From Nocardia blacklockiae (GTDB lineage: Bacteria > Actinomycetota > Actinomycetes > Mycobacteriales > Mycobacteriaceae), in assembly GCF_015477355.1 (NCBI RefSeq), contig NZ_JADLRJ010000001.1, positions 992,001 to 1,056,000 of the forward strand: 64,000 nt of DNA, written 5' to 3'. A program made the translations under genes and the position numbers. Below the pieces are notes generated by a model. The model was not told where the DNA came from. It ran no database searches and worked only from the letters and a program-made list of their open reading frames with translations. Below are positions 35,863 through 44,781 of the stretch, piece after piece (the first letter of the stretch is position 1; every line of letters starts with the position of its first letter).

Positions 35863-37337
35863 ACCTCCTCCACCCGGCAACCCACCACGCTCGCCCAACC
35901 ACCATCGGGGAGAACACCTTCGACGATCTCGGTCTCGGATCCTTGTGCGACACGGCGTTCGACGACCCCTTCGTCCGGAACGCGGTTCGGGAGATGCTGG
36001 CGGCACCGGTGACCGATCCCGAGGTGATCCATTACCGGCATACCGTGCTGGCGGACTGCCGAGCCCAGCCGGCCCTGGTGCGCGAGCTCTATCGGATCGC
36101 GGCCCGGGCGACCGAGATCGCGCGCCGCACAGTCGGCCCGGCCCATCGCGCACGCGGGAAACTGCTGCTCGCACTGGAACCGCTCACCGAACTGATCACC
36201 TTGCTGCGGCAGTTGCGGGCCACCTGCGACCGCGATGGCCACCTGTTCCGGGCACCCGGCTTCACCGCGCTGATGGCCACCATCACCGCCGAACTCGACA
36301 ACCGCTATCTCGACAGCGTCGAAGCACACCTGGCCACCATGGATTTCGACTACGGCGTGCACATCAGCGCTGGTTTGGGCACATCCAACAAACTCGCGGA
36401 CATCGTGCTGCACGCACCGATCCGCCGCCGCCGATTCGGATTCGATCGCCGGAATCGTCACGTCTTCCGCGTCACCGACGAGCCCGATCCCGAATTCGAT
36501 CCTGTCGCACAGTTGTACGACCGCGCGGTGGCCGTGATTGCCGATGTCGTCGCCGATGCCGCCGACCACGTGCAGGATTTCTTCCGCCGCCTGCGCACCG
36601 AACTCGCCTTCTATCTCGGCTGCCTCACATTGCACGACCGCCTCCGCGGTGCCGGGCTCCCCCTGTGCCTGCCGACCCCGCACCCGGCCGGTTCGCCGCG
36701 ACTGCGCTGCGCCGGTTTGCGTGACGTCACGTTGTGCCTGACCTCCGATCAGCCGGTGGTAGGCAACGACATCGACGCCACGGGGCGTTCCCTCATCGTG
36801 CTCACCGGCGCCAACAGCGGCGGGAAGACCACCCTGCTGCGCGCTGTCGGTGCCGCCCAGTTGATGATGCAGGCGGGCATGTACGTCGTGGCCGACACTT
36901 TCGAAGCCGACGTGCGGGACGGGGTGTTCACCCACTTCGTCACCGACGAGGACCGCACCATGTCACACGGCAAGTTGATGGACGAACTGGCGCGGATGAG
37001 CCGGATCATCGACCGCATCGGCCCGAACTCGCTGCTGCTGTGCAACGAATCGTTCTCCTCCACCAGCGAATACGACGCCACCCGCATCGTCGGCCCGCTC
37101 CTCGAGGGGCTCCTCGCCACCGGCGTCGGGGTTGTTTTCGTCACCCATCTCTACGAATTCGCCCAGCAGCGTTACCGATCCGGCCATGCCACCGATCTCT
37201 TCCTGCGCGCCGGCCACGGCACCGATGGCGCCCGCACCTACCACTTCACTCCCGCTGCCCCCGAACCCACCAGTCACGCGGCAGACGTCTTCCATCGAAT
37301 ATTCGGCCGCCTACCGAACCGCACCCACGTCGGCTGA
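35853..37337 (+). CDS. MutS-like ATPase 2
   Basis: 494 aa from ATG 35853, inside the end of the first gene. Walker A GANSGGKTT, Walker B LLLCNESFSSTSEYD and a following VTHLYEF switch are MutS domain V features. As in its neighbour, no mismatch-binding domain I is present. Two coupled, divergent paralogues point to an obligate heterodimer, like eukaryotic MSH pairs or MutS2-type relatives. Target unknown. Confidence 0.85.
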   Translation: MQVNLLHPATHHARPTTIGENTFDDLGLGSLCDTAFDDPFVRNAVREMLAAPVTDPEVIHYRHTVLADCRAQPALVRELYRIAARATEIARRTVGPAHRARGKLLLALEPLTELITLLRQLRATCDRDGHLFRAPGFTALMATITAELDNRYLDSVEAHLATMDFDYGVHISAGLGTSNKLADIVLHAPIRRRRFGFDRRNRHVFRVTDEPDPEFDPVAQLYDRAVAVIADVVADAADHVQDFFRRLRTELAFYLGCLTLHDRLRGAGLPLCLPTPHPAGSPRLRCAGLRDVTLCLTSDQPVVGNDIDATGRSLIVLTGANSGGKTTLLRAVGAAQLMMQAGMYVVADTFEADVRDGVFTHFVTDEDRTMSHGKLMDELARMSRIIDRIGPNSLLLCNESFSSTSEYDATRIVGPLLEGLLATGVGVVFVTHLYEFAQQRYRSGHATDLFLRAGHGTDGARTYHFTPAAPEPTSHAADVFHRIFGRLPNRTHVG

Positions 37338-37375
37338 ACCCACGAGCACAGAAATCCCCGCCCGGCGATTCGCAC

Positions 37376-37406
37376 TTGACCTGGAGCGCACTCCAACTCC
37401 TAGGCT
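37376..37406 (+). promoter_or_regulatory. MerR/SoxR-type promoter with 19-bp spacer
   Basis: TTGACC (37376-37381) and TAGGCT (37401-37406) flank a 19-bp spacer carrying the dyad CTGGAG-CGCA-CTCCAA. Overlong spacers with a central dyad are the signature of MerR/SoxR-activated promoters. The predicted start of transcription falls at or beside ATG 37413, so the mRNA may be leaderless. Confidence 0.65.
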
Positions 37407-37412
37407 CAACCC

Positions 37413-38264
37413 ATGCGATTCGCGTTCAAGACCTCTCCGCAGGACACCACCTGGGCCGACATGCTGGCTGTCTGGCGCGCCGCCGACGACATCGACATCT
37501 ACGAGTCCGGGTGGACCTTCGACCACTTCTACCCGATCTTCTCCGATTCGACAGGGCCGTGCATGGAGGGCTGGACCACCCTGACCGCCCTGGCGCAGGC
37601 GACCGAACGGCTGCGGCTCGGCACCATGGTGACCGGCGTGCACTACCGGCATCCCGCCGTGCTGGCGAATATGGCCGCCACCCTCGACATCATCTCCGGC
37701 GGTCGCCTGGAACTGGGCATCGGCGCGGGCTGGAACGAGGAGGAGTCCGGCGCCTACGGCATCGAACTGGGCAGCATCACCGAACGCCTCGACCGGTTCG
37801 AGGAGGCCTGCCAGGTGCTCACCGGGCTGCTGAGCCAGGAGACCACCGACTTCGACGGCAAGTTCTATCGACTGAAGGCCGCCCGCAACGAACCCAAGGG
37901 CCCACAGCGCCCGCATCCCCCGATCTGCATCGGCGGCAACGGCGAGAAGCGCACCCTGCGCATCACCGCCCGCTACGCCCAGCACTGGAACTTCGTCGCC
38001 GGGACCCCGGAGGAATTCGCCCGCAAGCGCGACGTGCTCGCCGCCCACTGCGCCGACATCGGCCGCGACCCGAAGGAGATCCTGCTCTCCGCCCAGCGGC
38101 GTCTGGACCCGGATCTCGGACCCGGCGAAATCGTCGACTGGGCAGCCGAATTGGGCAGCCTGGGCCTCGAACTGGCGATCATCTACCTGCCGCCGCCGCA
38201 CACCCCGGCCGTTCTCGAGCCGTTGGCCGAGGCCCTGCGCGACTCGGGCCTCGCTACGGGTTAG
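37413..38264 (+). CDS. F420-dependent LLM-class oxidoreductase
   Basis: 283 aa of the luciferase-like monooxygenase fold. Landmarks are GWTFDHFYPIF, LGTMVTGVHYRHPAVLANMAATLDI (given in parts: cofactor-binding strand near residues 70-90) and GIGAGWNEEE. This resembles the TIGR03560 subfamily that uses deazaflavin F420. Substrate unknown. It ends 11 bases inside the convergent TetR gene and is preceded by a MerR-type promoter. Confidence 0.87.
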   Translation: MRFAFKTSPQDTTWADMLAVWRAADDIDIYESGWTFDHFYPIFSDSTGPCMEGWTTLTALAQATERLRLGTMVTGVHYRHPAVLANMAATLDIISGGRLELGIGAGWNEEESGAYGIELGSITERLDRFEEACQVLTGLLSQETTDFDGKFYRLKAARNEPKGPQRPHPPICIGGNGEKRTLRITARYAQHWNFVAGTPEEFARKRDVLAAHCADIGRDPKEILLSAQRRLDPDLGPGEIVDWAAELGSLGLELAIIYLPPPHTPAVLEPLAEALRDSGLATG

Positions 38265-38823
38265 TCGCCAGAATGCGGTTGATCAGCAGCCGTGCGGCTT
38301 TCGAGACGCGCGTGTTGTCACCCGTGACGAGACGGTCCTGAAGCAGGCCTCGAATCCCCGAAACCAGCACCGTCGCAGTCGATTCCGGGTCGGACAGCTC
38401 GGGGTCGAGGCGGCGCAGGACATCGGTCAACGCCTTCACCAGGACGTGCACCGTGTCCTCGGCATACGAGCGAAACGGGCTGCCGGGCACCGCCGCGACG
38501 CCGAGCACCTGCAGCAGCACCCGCGTGCTGCTCACCCAATCCCCCGTCGTGTTCACGGAGAACGACTCGATCAGCCGCCGGCGCAGGCCGTCCAGGTCGT
38601 CGACGTCGGCGAACATGCCGGGGATGTCGGGGCGTTGAGTTTCCAACGCGGACACCAGCATCTGCTCCTTGGTCCCGAAGTAGTGGATCAGCATGCGCGA
38701 ACTGGTGCCGAGGTAGTCGGCGAGCGGGCGCAGGGACAGTTCGGTGAGGCCGTATTCGCCGATGTAGGCGATGACGCCGGCTAGTAGCTCGTCGCGACGA
38801 GCCTGGTCGAGAGGTCGGGGCAC
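38254..38823 (-). CDS. TetR-family regulator facing a ketosynthase
   Basis: 189 aa from GTG 38823; upstream ATGs at 38856 and 38865 would encode the operator dyad and are rejected. Helix-turn-helix near residues 25-50 (LSLRPLADYLGTSSRMLIHYF). A TACAGT -10 lies just before the GTG, so the message may be leaderless. It probably represses itself and the ketosynthase gene. Confidence 0.85.
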   Translation of the reverse strand: MPRPLDQARRDELLAGVIAYIGEYGLTELSLRPLADYLGTSSRMLIHYFGTKEQMLVSALETQRPDIPGMFADVDDLDGLRRRLIESFSVNTTGDWVSSTRVLLQVLGVAAVPGSPFRSYAEDTVHVLVKALTDVLRRLDPELSDPESTATVLVSGIRGLLQDRLVTGDNTRVSKAARLLINRILATNP

Positions 38824-38830
38824 CGCTTGA

Positions 38831-38848
38831 CTGTAGCGGTCGCTACAG
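38831..38848. promoter_or_regulatory. TetR operator overlapping divergent promoters
   Basis: CTGTAGCG-GT-CGCTACAG is a perfect 8-bp dyad between the TetR gene and the ketosynthase. TTGACT (38827-38832) and TATCCA (38850-38855) could be the -35 and -10 of the rightward promoter, with the dyad lying in their spacer. Confidence 0.65.
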
Positions 38849-38863
38849 GTATCCATGACACCC

Positions 38864-40108
38864 ATGGGTGTACCGACTGCTACACAAACGACCCGCGGCG
38901 TGGTCGTCACCGGCATGGCCGCTACCACGTGCCTGGCCCCCGACCTCGCGGCCACCTGGTCCGGCCTGCTCGACGGGGCCAGTGGCATCGGCCCGCTGGA
39001 CGACGACTTCGTCACCGACTACGACCTGCCGGTACGCATCGGCGGCAAATTGAAGCAGCGGCCCGGCGAACACCTGAGCCGCCTCGAACAGCGCCGCCAC
39101 TCCTACGTCCAGCAGCTGGCGCTGGTGCTGGCCCGGCAGGTGTGGGAGGACGCCGGCAAGCCCGACGTGGACGGCGAGCGCCTCGGCGTCGCGGTGGGCA
39201 CCGGCCTCGGCGGCGGCGACGCCTTCATCACCGCCGTCGATGCCATGCGCGCGGGCGGATACCGCAAGGTGCCGCCGCTGACCGTGCCGATGGTGATGCC
39301 GAACGGTTCCGCGGCGCGGGTCGGGCTCGAATTCGGTGCCAAGGCAGGCGTTTACGCCCCGACCTCGGCGTGCTCGTCGGGCGCCGAGGCGATCGCGCAC
39401 GCGTGGCGGCTGATCGCCACCGGCGAGGCGGACGTGGTGATCGCCGGGGGCGTCGAGGGCTATATCGAAGCCGTCCCGATCGCCAGCTTCGCCATGATGC
39501 GCGCGATGAGCACCCGCAACGACGCACCCGCCCGCGCCTCACGGCCGTTCGACCGCGACCGGGACGGGTTCGTCTTCGGCGAGGCCGGCGCGCTGCTGGT
39601 GCTCGAGTCCGAGGAGTTCGCCCGCGCCCGGCGCGCCCGGATCGACGGCCGGGTGCTGGGTGCGGGGATCACCTCCGACGGCTACCACATCACGGGGACC
39701 GAACCCGAGGGCGCGGGCGCGGCCCGGGCCATGCGCAAGGCGATCGCCGCGGCGGGCCTCACCCCCGCCGACATCGATCACGTCAACGCCCACGCCACCT
39801 CGACACCGGTCGGCGACGCCTCGGAGGCCGCTGCCATTGCCACCGTGACCGGGCAGGCGTCGGTGTACGCGCCGAAGTCCGCGCTCGGGCATTCGATCGG
39901 CGCGGTGGGCGCGCTGGAGGCCATCCTCACCTTGTGCACGCTGCGCGACCGGATCGTGCCGCCCACACTCAATTTCGAGAATCCGGATCCGGGTGTCGAC
40001 CTGGACATCGTGCACGGGCAGGCGCGCTCGCAGCGAATCTCCTACGCGCTCAGCAACTCCTTCGGTTTCGGTGGCCACAACGTCACGCTCGCGTTCGGGC
40101 CCGCCTGA
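38864..40108 (+). CDS. Beta-ketoacyl-ACP synthase II, KasA/KasB-like
   Basis: 414 aa from ATG 38864 (MGVPTATQ); ATG 38855 is an alternative. Catalytic Cys170 (SACSSGA), His310 (NAHATS) and His343 (ALGHSIG) are intact. The sequence is close to mycobacterial KasA/KasB enzymes, which elongate meromycolate chains by decarboxylative condensation with malonyl-ACP. Standing alone with its own TetR, it may be a regulated extra copy that adjusts long-chain or mycolic lipids. Confidence 0.9.
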   Translation: MGVPTATQTTRGVVVTGMAATTCLAPDLAATWSGLLDGASGIGPLDDDFVTDYDLPVRIGGKLKQRPGEHLSRLEQRRHSYVQQLALVLARQVWEDAGKPDVDGERLGVAVGTGLGGGDAFITAVDAMRAGGYRKVPPLTVPMVMPNGSAARVGLEFGAKAGVYAPTSACSSGAEAIAHAWRLIATGEADVVIAGGVEGYIEAVPIASFAMMRAMSTRNDAPARASRPFDRDRDGFVFGEAGALLVLESEEFARARRARIDGRVLGAGITSDGYHITGTEPEGAGAARAMRKAIAAAGLTPADIDHVNAHATSTPVGDASEAAAIATVTGQASVYAPKSALGHSIGAVGALEAILTLCTLRDRIVPPTLNFENPDPGVDLDIVHGQARSQRISYALSNSFGFGGHNVTLAFGPA

Positions 40109-40117
40109 CGCAGCCGG

Positions 40118-40495
40118 TCAGGACGGCGTGCGCCGGGCGTTCAGCAGCTGCCCGGTGATGCCGTCCACCCCGAGATCGCGCAGGCAGCCGACGAATCGGC
40201 GTTCGGTGTGCGTGCCGAGCGCCGGTTCCAGCGTGACGGTCCAGGTGCCGTCACGCTCGACCGGACCGTCCAGCACCCGAACGTGATTCACGATGCTGCG
40301 GCACTGTTTCCACACCGTCAGCGCCGGATCCTCGGCCGGCGTCCCCGATCGGGCCCACGCGTCGAAGGTGATGACCGACCGGCTGCCCGCACCGCCGCGG
40401 TCGGTGTGGAATTGCATGGCCTGCGCCAATGCCACCACTGCAAAAGTGCCCACCACCGCGAGCGCGGCCAGGACGAGCACGGTTCGCGTGCACAC
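40118..40495 (-). CDS. Membrane-anchored hypothetical protein
   Basis: 125 aa from GTG 40495, two bases after the preceding stop. One N-terminal membrane helix (residues about 6-26) is followed by a soluble domain of about 95 residues with two Cys (in WKQCRSIV and VGCLRDLG). No family recognised. Third gene of the operon led by the PEP-synthase-like protein. Confidence 0.65.
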   Translation of the reverse strand: MCTRTVLVLAALAVVGTFAVVALAQAMQFHTDRGGAGSRSVITFDAWARSGTPAEDPALTVWKQCRSIVNHVRVLDGPVERDGTWTVTLEPALGTHTERRFVGCLRDLGVDGITGQLLNARRTPS

Positions 40496-40497
40496 GG

Positions 40498-40992
40498 CTA
40501 CCGCACCAAGGGGCCGCGCAGCAGCCGGGTGCCGTCGTCGATCGGCGCGAGAAAACCCTCCGGCGGCAGTGCCAGCCGCTCCAGCCGCGACACGATGCGC
40601 CGGGTCGCCACCGGTTTCGCGGTGACGCGCGCGAGTCGCTCGACCACCCAGGCGATTCCGGTGAGCAGCACCCCGCCCGCGAGCAGCACCGGGACGAACA
40701 CGTTCAGCCGGTCCGGCCGGGACAGCCAGGCGAAGTTCACCCGGGCGGGAGGTGTGGCCGCGCGGACGATGCGCGCGGTGCGCCCCTCGTCCGCCACCGG
40801 GACCGGACGTTCCTGCAGTGCCCGCAGGCGATTGGTGAGCAGCATGGCCACCAGCGCGACCTCGGCCGCGAGGAACAGCGTCGCCGACATGATGGCCCGA
40901 TTCCACTCCCACCGATACAGATAGACGAAAACGTAAGCGCCCGTGGCCAGCACCGTGCCCAGGGCGAGCACCACACCGAGTCTGCGCACCAT
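40498..40992 (-). CDS. Polytopic membrane protein
   Basis: 164 aa from ATG 40992, which shares its A with the TGA of the preceding gene; GTG 40995 is an alternative. Three hydrophobic segments are seen (about 5-25, 33-52 and 95-118), with a basic C-terminal part. No family recognised. Tight coupling to its neighbours suggests a shared role. Confidence 0.7.
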   Translation of the reverse strand: MVRRLGVVLALGTVLATGAYVFVYLYRWEWNRAIMSATLFLAAEVALVAMLLTNRLRALQERPVPVADEGRTARIVRAATPPARVNFAWLSRPDRLNVFVPVLLAGGVLLTGIAWVVERLARVTAKPVATRRIVSRLERLALPPEGFLAPIDDGTRLLRGPLVR

Positions 40993-43013
40993 CACCGCAC
41001 CTCCATCGATTCCGGCACGATCCGCACCGCGCCCGTGCGTCCGTCGAGTTCGACCTCGGCCCCGTCGGGCAGGCGCCGCGTGGCGTCGGCGTAGCCGACC
41101 ACCACGGGCACGCCGTGCTCGCGGGCCAGGATCGCCAGATGGCTGAGCGGACTGCCGGTTTCGGCGATCAGTCCGGCCAGCCCCGGCACCACCGCGGCGA
41201 GCCGCGGGTCCAGGTGCCGGACCACGAGCACCGAGCCGGGCGGCGGCCGATGCCCGATGTGCACCACGCCGCGTCCGCTGCCGCCGCCCGCGCCGACACC
41301 GTGCTCCGGGGACTGCGCCGCGCGGGCCACCGCCACCGGGACGCCGTCGGCGAACCGGAATTCCGTCGGCACCGCGAGCGGTTCCGGTGTCGCTCGGTCG
41401 AGCAGGTCGGCGGGCAGGACCCGGCGGGTCACGGCCGCGCGCAACTCGTCGAAACGCAACAGCGCCACCGCGTCTCGCTCCGCCAGCAAGCCGGTCGCGG
41501 TCAGTCGCGCGCCGAGTTCCGCGGCGACGCGGGCCGCGAGTTCCTGGATCCAGCGCGCCCGCAACCGCAGTGCCTCGCGCGCCACGGCGAGTTCGGCGAA
41601 TACACCCTCGGGCAGCTCGGCATCGAGCACCACCTCCGGGAGCGCCGCGGGCGGCCCGATGCGCGGCGGCGACAAGGCCAGCACCACAGGGAACTCGGCC
41701 ACTGCTTGATCGTCGGTCAGCCCGGCCGCGCGGGCCTCGGCCAGCGCCGACAATGCCATGGCCGCCGCGGTCGGGGCGGGGCGGCGGTCACGCAACAGCA
41801 TGCCCGCCAGCGCTTCGTAGCCGTGGACCGCGGTGAGCGCGGTGCGGGTGTGCTGCAACACGTCCAGCAGACCGCTGGTTCCGAGTTGCTGGACCGGCGG
41901 CACCTCCGCCAGGTCGCCGTCCACTCGCGCGCAGGTCTGCCGGGCGAGTTCCGGCAGTGCGGCGGCCAGTCGGCCCACCCGCACGGCCGCGCCCAGACGC
42001 CGGGCTCCGGGGCGCGGATCGAGCCAGCGCAGCAACGTTTTTCGAGGGGCGATCGCACCGAGTAGTTCGAGGTCGGCCACCGGCACCCCGGCGACCGTGG
42101 TCACCACGGGTGAGGTGCGCAGCCGACGCGCGGACGCGGTGCCGGTGAGTTCCAGCGCGACCCGCAGCCCGTCGGCGAGCGGCGTCAGCCACAGGTCCTG
42201 TTCCAGCGGGCGCAGCGGTTCGGGGAACGTCTCGGCCAGCGGACCGGGACCGAAGATCGGGCCCTCGCCGGGGCCGTGCAGGGCAGTGATCGGTCGCGCC
42301 TGCAGCAGTACCGCCCGGCCGGACGCGTCGACGGCCCATTCGATGTCCAGTGGGCCGCCGAAGACCGCGGTGGCCCGCGCGGCCAGGCGAACGACCTTGC
42401 GCCGCAGCCCGATCGGCAATTCCGGTCCATCGGCGGTGAGTACCGTGCGCAAGCGTCCGCGCCGGGTGAGCGAGGCGGTCCACCCGGCGGCGCTGCCGGA
42501 GACCACGGCATCGGGGCCGCCCCGGACCGCCGTCAGGACCATGCGGTCGCGGCGGCCGCTCATCGGGTCGGCGGTGAACAGGACCCCGCCCCACGCCGCG
42601 GGTAGGAACGGTTGCACCAGCACCGCCATCGCGCCGCCGCCCGAGGAATCCGCGACTTGAGTGCCGGACGCCCGCACCCGGCCCACCGCTTCGGAGAAAT
42701 CGGTCCAGCCGCGCACATCCAGCACGGAGGTGTACAGTCCCGCGAGCGACTGCTCGGCACCGTCCTCGGCCGTCGACGAGGAGCGCACCACGAGCGCTCG
42801 CGTGCCGCCGATGGACAGCCGCCGCCATTCGATCTCCGGCGGCCGGGCCTGTTCGGTCCAGGCGGTGGTGAGGACGAATCCGTCCAGTACGGGAAGTCCG
42901 CGGCCGGCGGCGCGGGCCAGCGCGGCCGCCTTGGCGCCGGTGAGCGCCGGGTCCTGCGCGCGAGGGTCACGCAGGGAGACGACGGTGGGTTGCTGGGTCG
43001 TGAGGATGGTCAT
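40992..43013 (-). CDS. PEP synthase / rifampin-phosphotransferase-like protein
   Basis: 673 aa. Residues about 15-260 form the pyruvate phosphate dikinase ATP-binding domain (VRSSSTAEDG, the nucleotide-binding loop). The C-terminal swivelling domain carries ETGSPLSHLAI with the phospho-histidine. This order, without a PEP-binding TIM barrel, recalls rifampin phosphotransferase (about 860 aa) and other small-molecule phosphotransferases; the middle is shorter and diverged. Coupled to two membrane proteins, so it may modify a lipid- or membrane-associated substrate. Confidence 0.75.
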   Translation of the reverse strand: MTILTTQQPTVVSLRDPRAQDPALTGAKAAALARAAGRGLPVLDGFVLTTAWTEQARPPEIEWRRLSIGGTRALVVRSSSTAEDGAEQSLAGLYTSVLDVRGWTDFSEAVGRVRASGTQVADSSGGGAMAVLVQPFLPAAWGGVLFTADPMSGRRDRMVLTAVRGGPDAVVSGSAAGWTASLTRRGRLRTVLTADGPELPIGLRRKVVRLAARATAVFGGPLDIEWAVDASGRAVLLQARPITALHGPGEGPIFGPGPLAETFPEPLRPLEQDLWLTPLADGLRVALELTGTASARRLRTSPVVTTVAGVPVADLELLGAIAPRKTLLRWLDPRPGARRLGAAVRVGRLAAALPELARQTCARVDGDLAEVPPVQQLGTSGLLDVLQHTRTALTAVHGYEALAGMLLRDRRPAPTAAAMALSALAEARAAGLTDDQAVAEFPVVLALSPPRIGPPAALPEVVLDAELPEGVFAELAVAREALRLRARWIQELAARVAAELGARLTATGLLAERDAVALLRFDELRAAVTRRVLPADLLDRATPEPLAVPTEFRFADGVPVAVARAAQSPEHGVGAGGGSGRGVVHIGHRPPPGSVLVVRHLDPRLAAVVPGLAGLIAETGSPLSHLAILAREHGVPVVVGYADATRRLPDGAEVELDGRTGAVRIVPESMEVR

Positions 43014-43144
43014 CGCAGGCTGCCTTCTGTGAGAAACGACGTTGTTTCATGCACTCGGCGGCGGGCGGGTCGTGCGCGGCAACGGCGTTGCGCCGCAGCG
43101 TGATCGCGGTCTTCACTGTCAACGTGTCGGGAGCCGGCACGACA

Positions 43145-43161
43145 ACCTCCTAAGAGGAGGT
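43145..43161. promoter_or_regulatory. Inverted repeat upstream of the PEP-synthase-like operon
   Basis: ACCTCCT-AAG-AGGAGGT, perfect 7-bp arms. On the minus strand TTGACA (43209-43214) and AACACT (43185-43190) could form the operon promoter, putting this dyad in the transcribed leader, where it may act as operator or sequester a ribosome site. Confidence 0.45.
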
Positions 43162-43288
43162 AGGTGCTCCACTTATTGCCTCTCAGTGTTCACCCGGCGT
43201 TCGGGGCTTGTCAAGAATGACCGTTCGTTTTACTTGACGGTTGGGTCACACCGGCGCGAACTGGAACAGGTTTCAGTATTGTCGTCGC

Positions 43289-43729
43289 ATGACCTTCACG
43301 ATCGACGACACCGTGGACATCGACGCGCCCGCCGAGGTGGTGTGGAAGGTGCTCACCGACTTCGCGGCGTACGGCGAGTGGAATCCGTTCGTCGCCGACT
43401 GCCGCACCACGCTGGAACCGGGCGCGCCGATCGATATGCGCGTGCGACTGGTGGGCGCCAAGCCGATGCATCAACGCGAGTGGATCCGCACGCACACCCC
43501 CGGCACCGAGTTCAGCTACTCGATGAAGCCGGTGCCCCTCGGCGCGCTGCACAGCCTGCGCTCACACACGCTGACGCCGCTGCCGGACGGCCGCTGCCGC
43601 TACGCCTCGCACTTCGAGATCGGCGGCTGGCTGCGGCCGCTGGTCACCGGGCTGCTGGGCGGGGCGCTGCGGCGGGGGTTCGGCGGAATGACGGCAGGGG
43701 TCAAGGAGCGGGCGGAGCGGATCGCCTAG
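43289..43729 (+). CDS. SRPBCC (START-like) domain protein
   Basis: 146 aa from ATG 43289. The order of strands and the IDAPAEVVWKVLTDFAAYGEWNPF opening (given here as the N-terminal 30 residues' theme) identify the polyketide-cyclase/START-like fold, a hydrophobic ligand cavity. Ligand unknown. It is divergent from the PEP-synthase-like operon. Confidence 0.82.
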   Translation: MTFTIDDTVDIDAPAEVVWKVLTDFAAYGEWNPFVADCRTTLEPGAPIDMRVRLVGAKPMHQREWIRTHTPGTEFSYSMKPVPLGALHSLRSHTLTPLPDGRCRYASHFEIGGWLRPLVTGLLGGALRRGFGGMTAGVKERAERIA

Positions 43730-43735
43730 CCGCCG

Positions 43736-43960
43736 CTACGCCTCGAAGGGGATCGTGTTGCCGGCCGCGTCGCGCTCGCCGCGGCCGGCCTCGATGGCGG
43801 CGGCGAGTTCGGTGGCGGAGGACCAGGTGCGCGGCGGCTCGCCGTCGAGATTCCCGATGGTGTACCAGGAGCCGGTATCGCGGTAGCGGACCTGGCCCCG
43901 GCCCTTGTCGTCGACGCGGACATCGAGATCACCGGACACCGTCCCCTCCTCCTCGGTCAT
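43736..43960 (-). CDS. Small hypothetical protein, downstream of DUF1524 gene
   Basis: 74 aa from ATG 43960 with AAGG upstream. The frame looks coding (SDIIEITAKAAV) for 12 more codons back to the stop of the preceding gene, but contains no usual start there. A rare ATT or ATA start, or a programmed shift from the upstream gene, is conceivable. The protein is acidic with a predicted beta character; family unknown. Confidence 0.5.
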   Translation of the reverse strand: MTEEEGTVSGDLDVRVDDKGRGQVRYRDTGSWYTIGNLDGEPPRTWSSATELAAAIEAGRGERDAAGNTIPFEA

Positions 43961-43995
43961 GACGGCGGCCTTGGCGGTGATCTCGATGATGTCGC

Positions 43996-44781
43996 TTATC
44001 TGAATTCTCCTCGCTGCACGCAGTCGTCCACCGCGGTACGCAGTGCGGACTGCTCGTCGGAATCGACACTCAGCGCGTATTTTATCTTGACCTTGATGTA
44101 ATGGTCGATATAGGTGCACCGGTATTCGCCCGGCGGCAGATAGTCCGAGGGATCCTGGTCGCCCTTGGAGCGATTGGCCGACGGGTCGGCGGCCACCAGA
44201 TTCTCCGCGTCGTTGGCGATATTGCGGCGGGTGGCCTCGTCCTTGTCGGCGGCGCCGGAACGCCAGGCCTCGGCGAGCGCGACGATGTGGTCGGCGTCCA
44301 TTCCCGACGGGTCGCTGGTGAACTTGTAGTCCTTCAGCTTTCCCGTCTTCCGATCGAGAATGCCGTACCGGTCGCGCCAGCCGCCGTCCTTGCCCACCGT
44401 GAATTTGCACGTCTTCGCGTCGAGCGTGACCGGGCCGGTGGCGTCGCGCAGCAGCATGACGTCGCGGGTCTCGCATTTCGCGTATTGCGTGTAATCCGGG
44501 CCGAATCCGTGTTCCGGTGTGTTGGTGTCCCAGTGCGGGAACTTCTCGCGGCTGTAGCCGCTCATCGGGGCCTCCGGCGCGACAACGAGTTTCGCGAACT
44601 GCTGCGGAACGTCCTTGCCCGCCACGGCCGTTCTGCCGGCGGGCGCGGGTTTACCGCTGTCCTTGTTGCCCATCTCGTCGATGAGCACATAGCCCACGGC
44701 CAGCACGACGGCCACCAGAACCGGTGCGACCAACGTGAGTACGCGGCGCGCGCCGCTGCTGCGGGAGGACCGTTTCACCAC
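43996..44781 (-). CDS. Secreted or anchored HNH-family nuclease (DUF1524)
   Basis: 261 aa. Lys/Arg n-region and hydrophobic helix at residues about 14-33 indicate export with a possible membrane anchor. DADHIVALAEAW is the catalytic His motif, and ANDAENLVAADPSANRSKGD supplies the Asn-containing part of the His-Me finger; YRCTY closes the domain. This matches exported DUF1524 proteins of actinobacteria, thought to degrade extracellular DNA. Confidence 0.87.
   Translation of the reverse strand: MVKRSSRSSGARRVLTLVAPVLVAVVLAVGYVLIDEMGNKDSGKPAPAGRTAVAGKDVPQQFAKLVVAPEAPMSGYSREKFPHWDTNTPEHGFGPDYTQYAKCETRDVMLLRDATGPVTLDAKTCKFTVGKDGGWRDRYGILDRKTGKLKDYKFTSDPSGMDADHIVALAEAWRSGAADKDEATRRNIANDAENLVAADPSANRSKGDQDPSDYLPPGEYRCTYIDHYIKVKIKYALSVDSDEQSALRTAVDDCVQRGEFR

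Noticed and set aside
43201-43220. Rifampin-associated element near the PEP-synthase-like gene
   Set aside because: GGGGCTTG is followed by CAAG but the rest of the inverted half is missing, and I could not confirm the consensus from memory.
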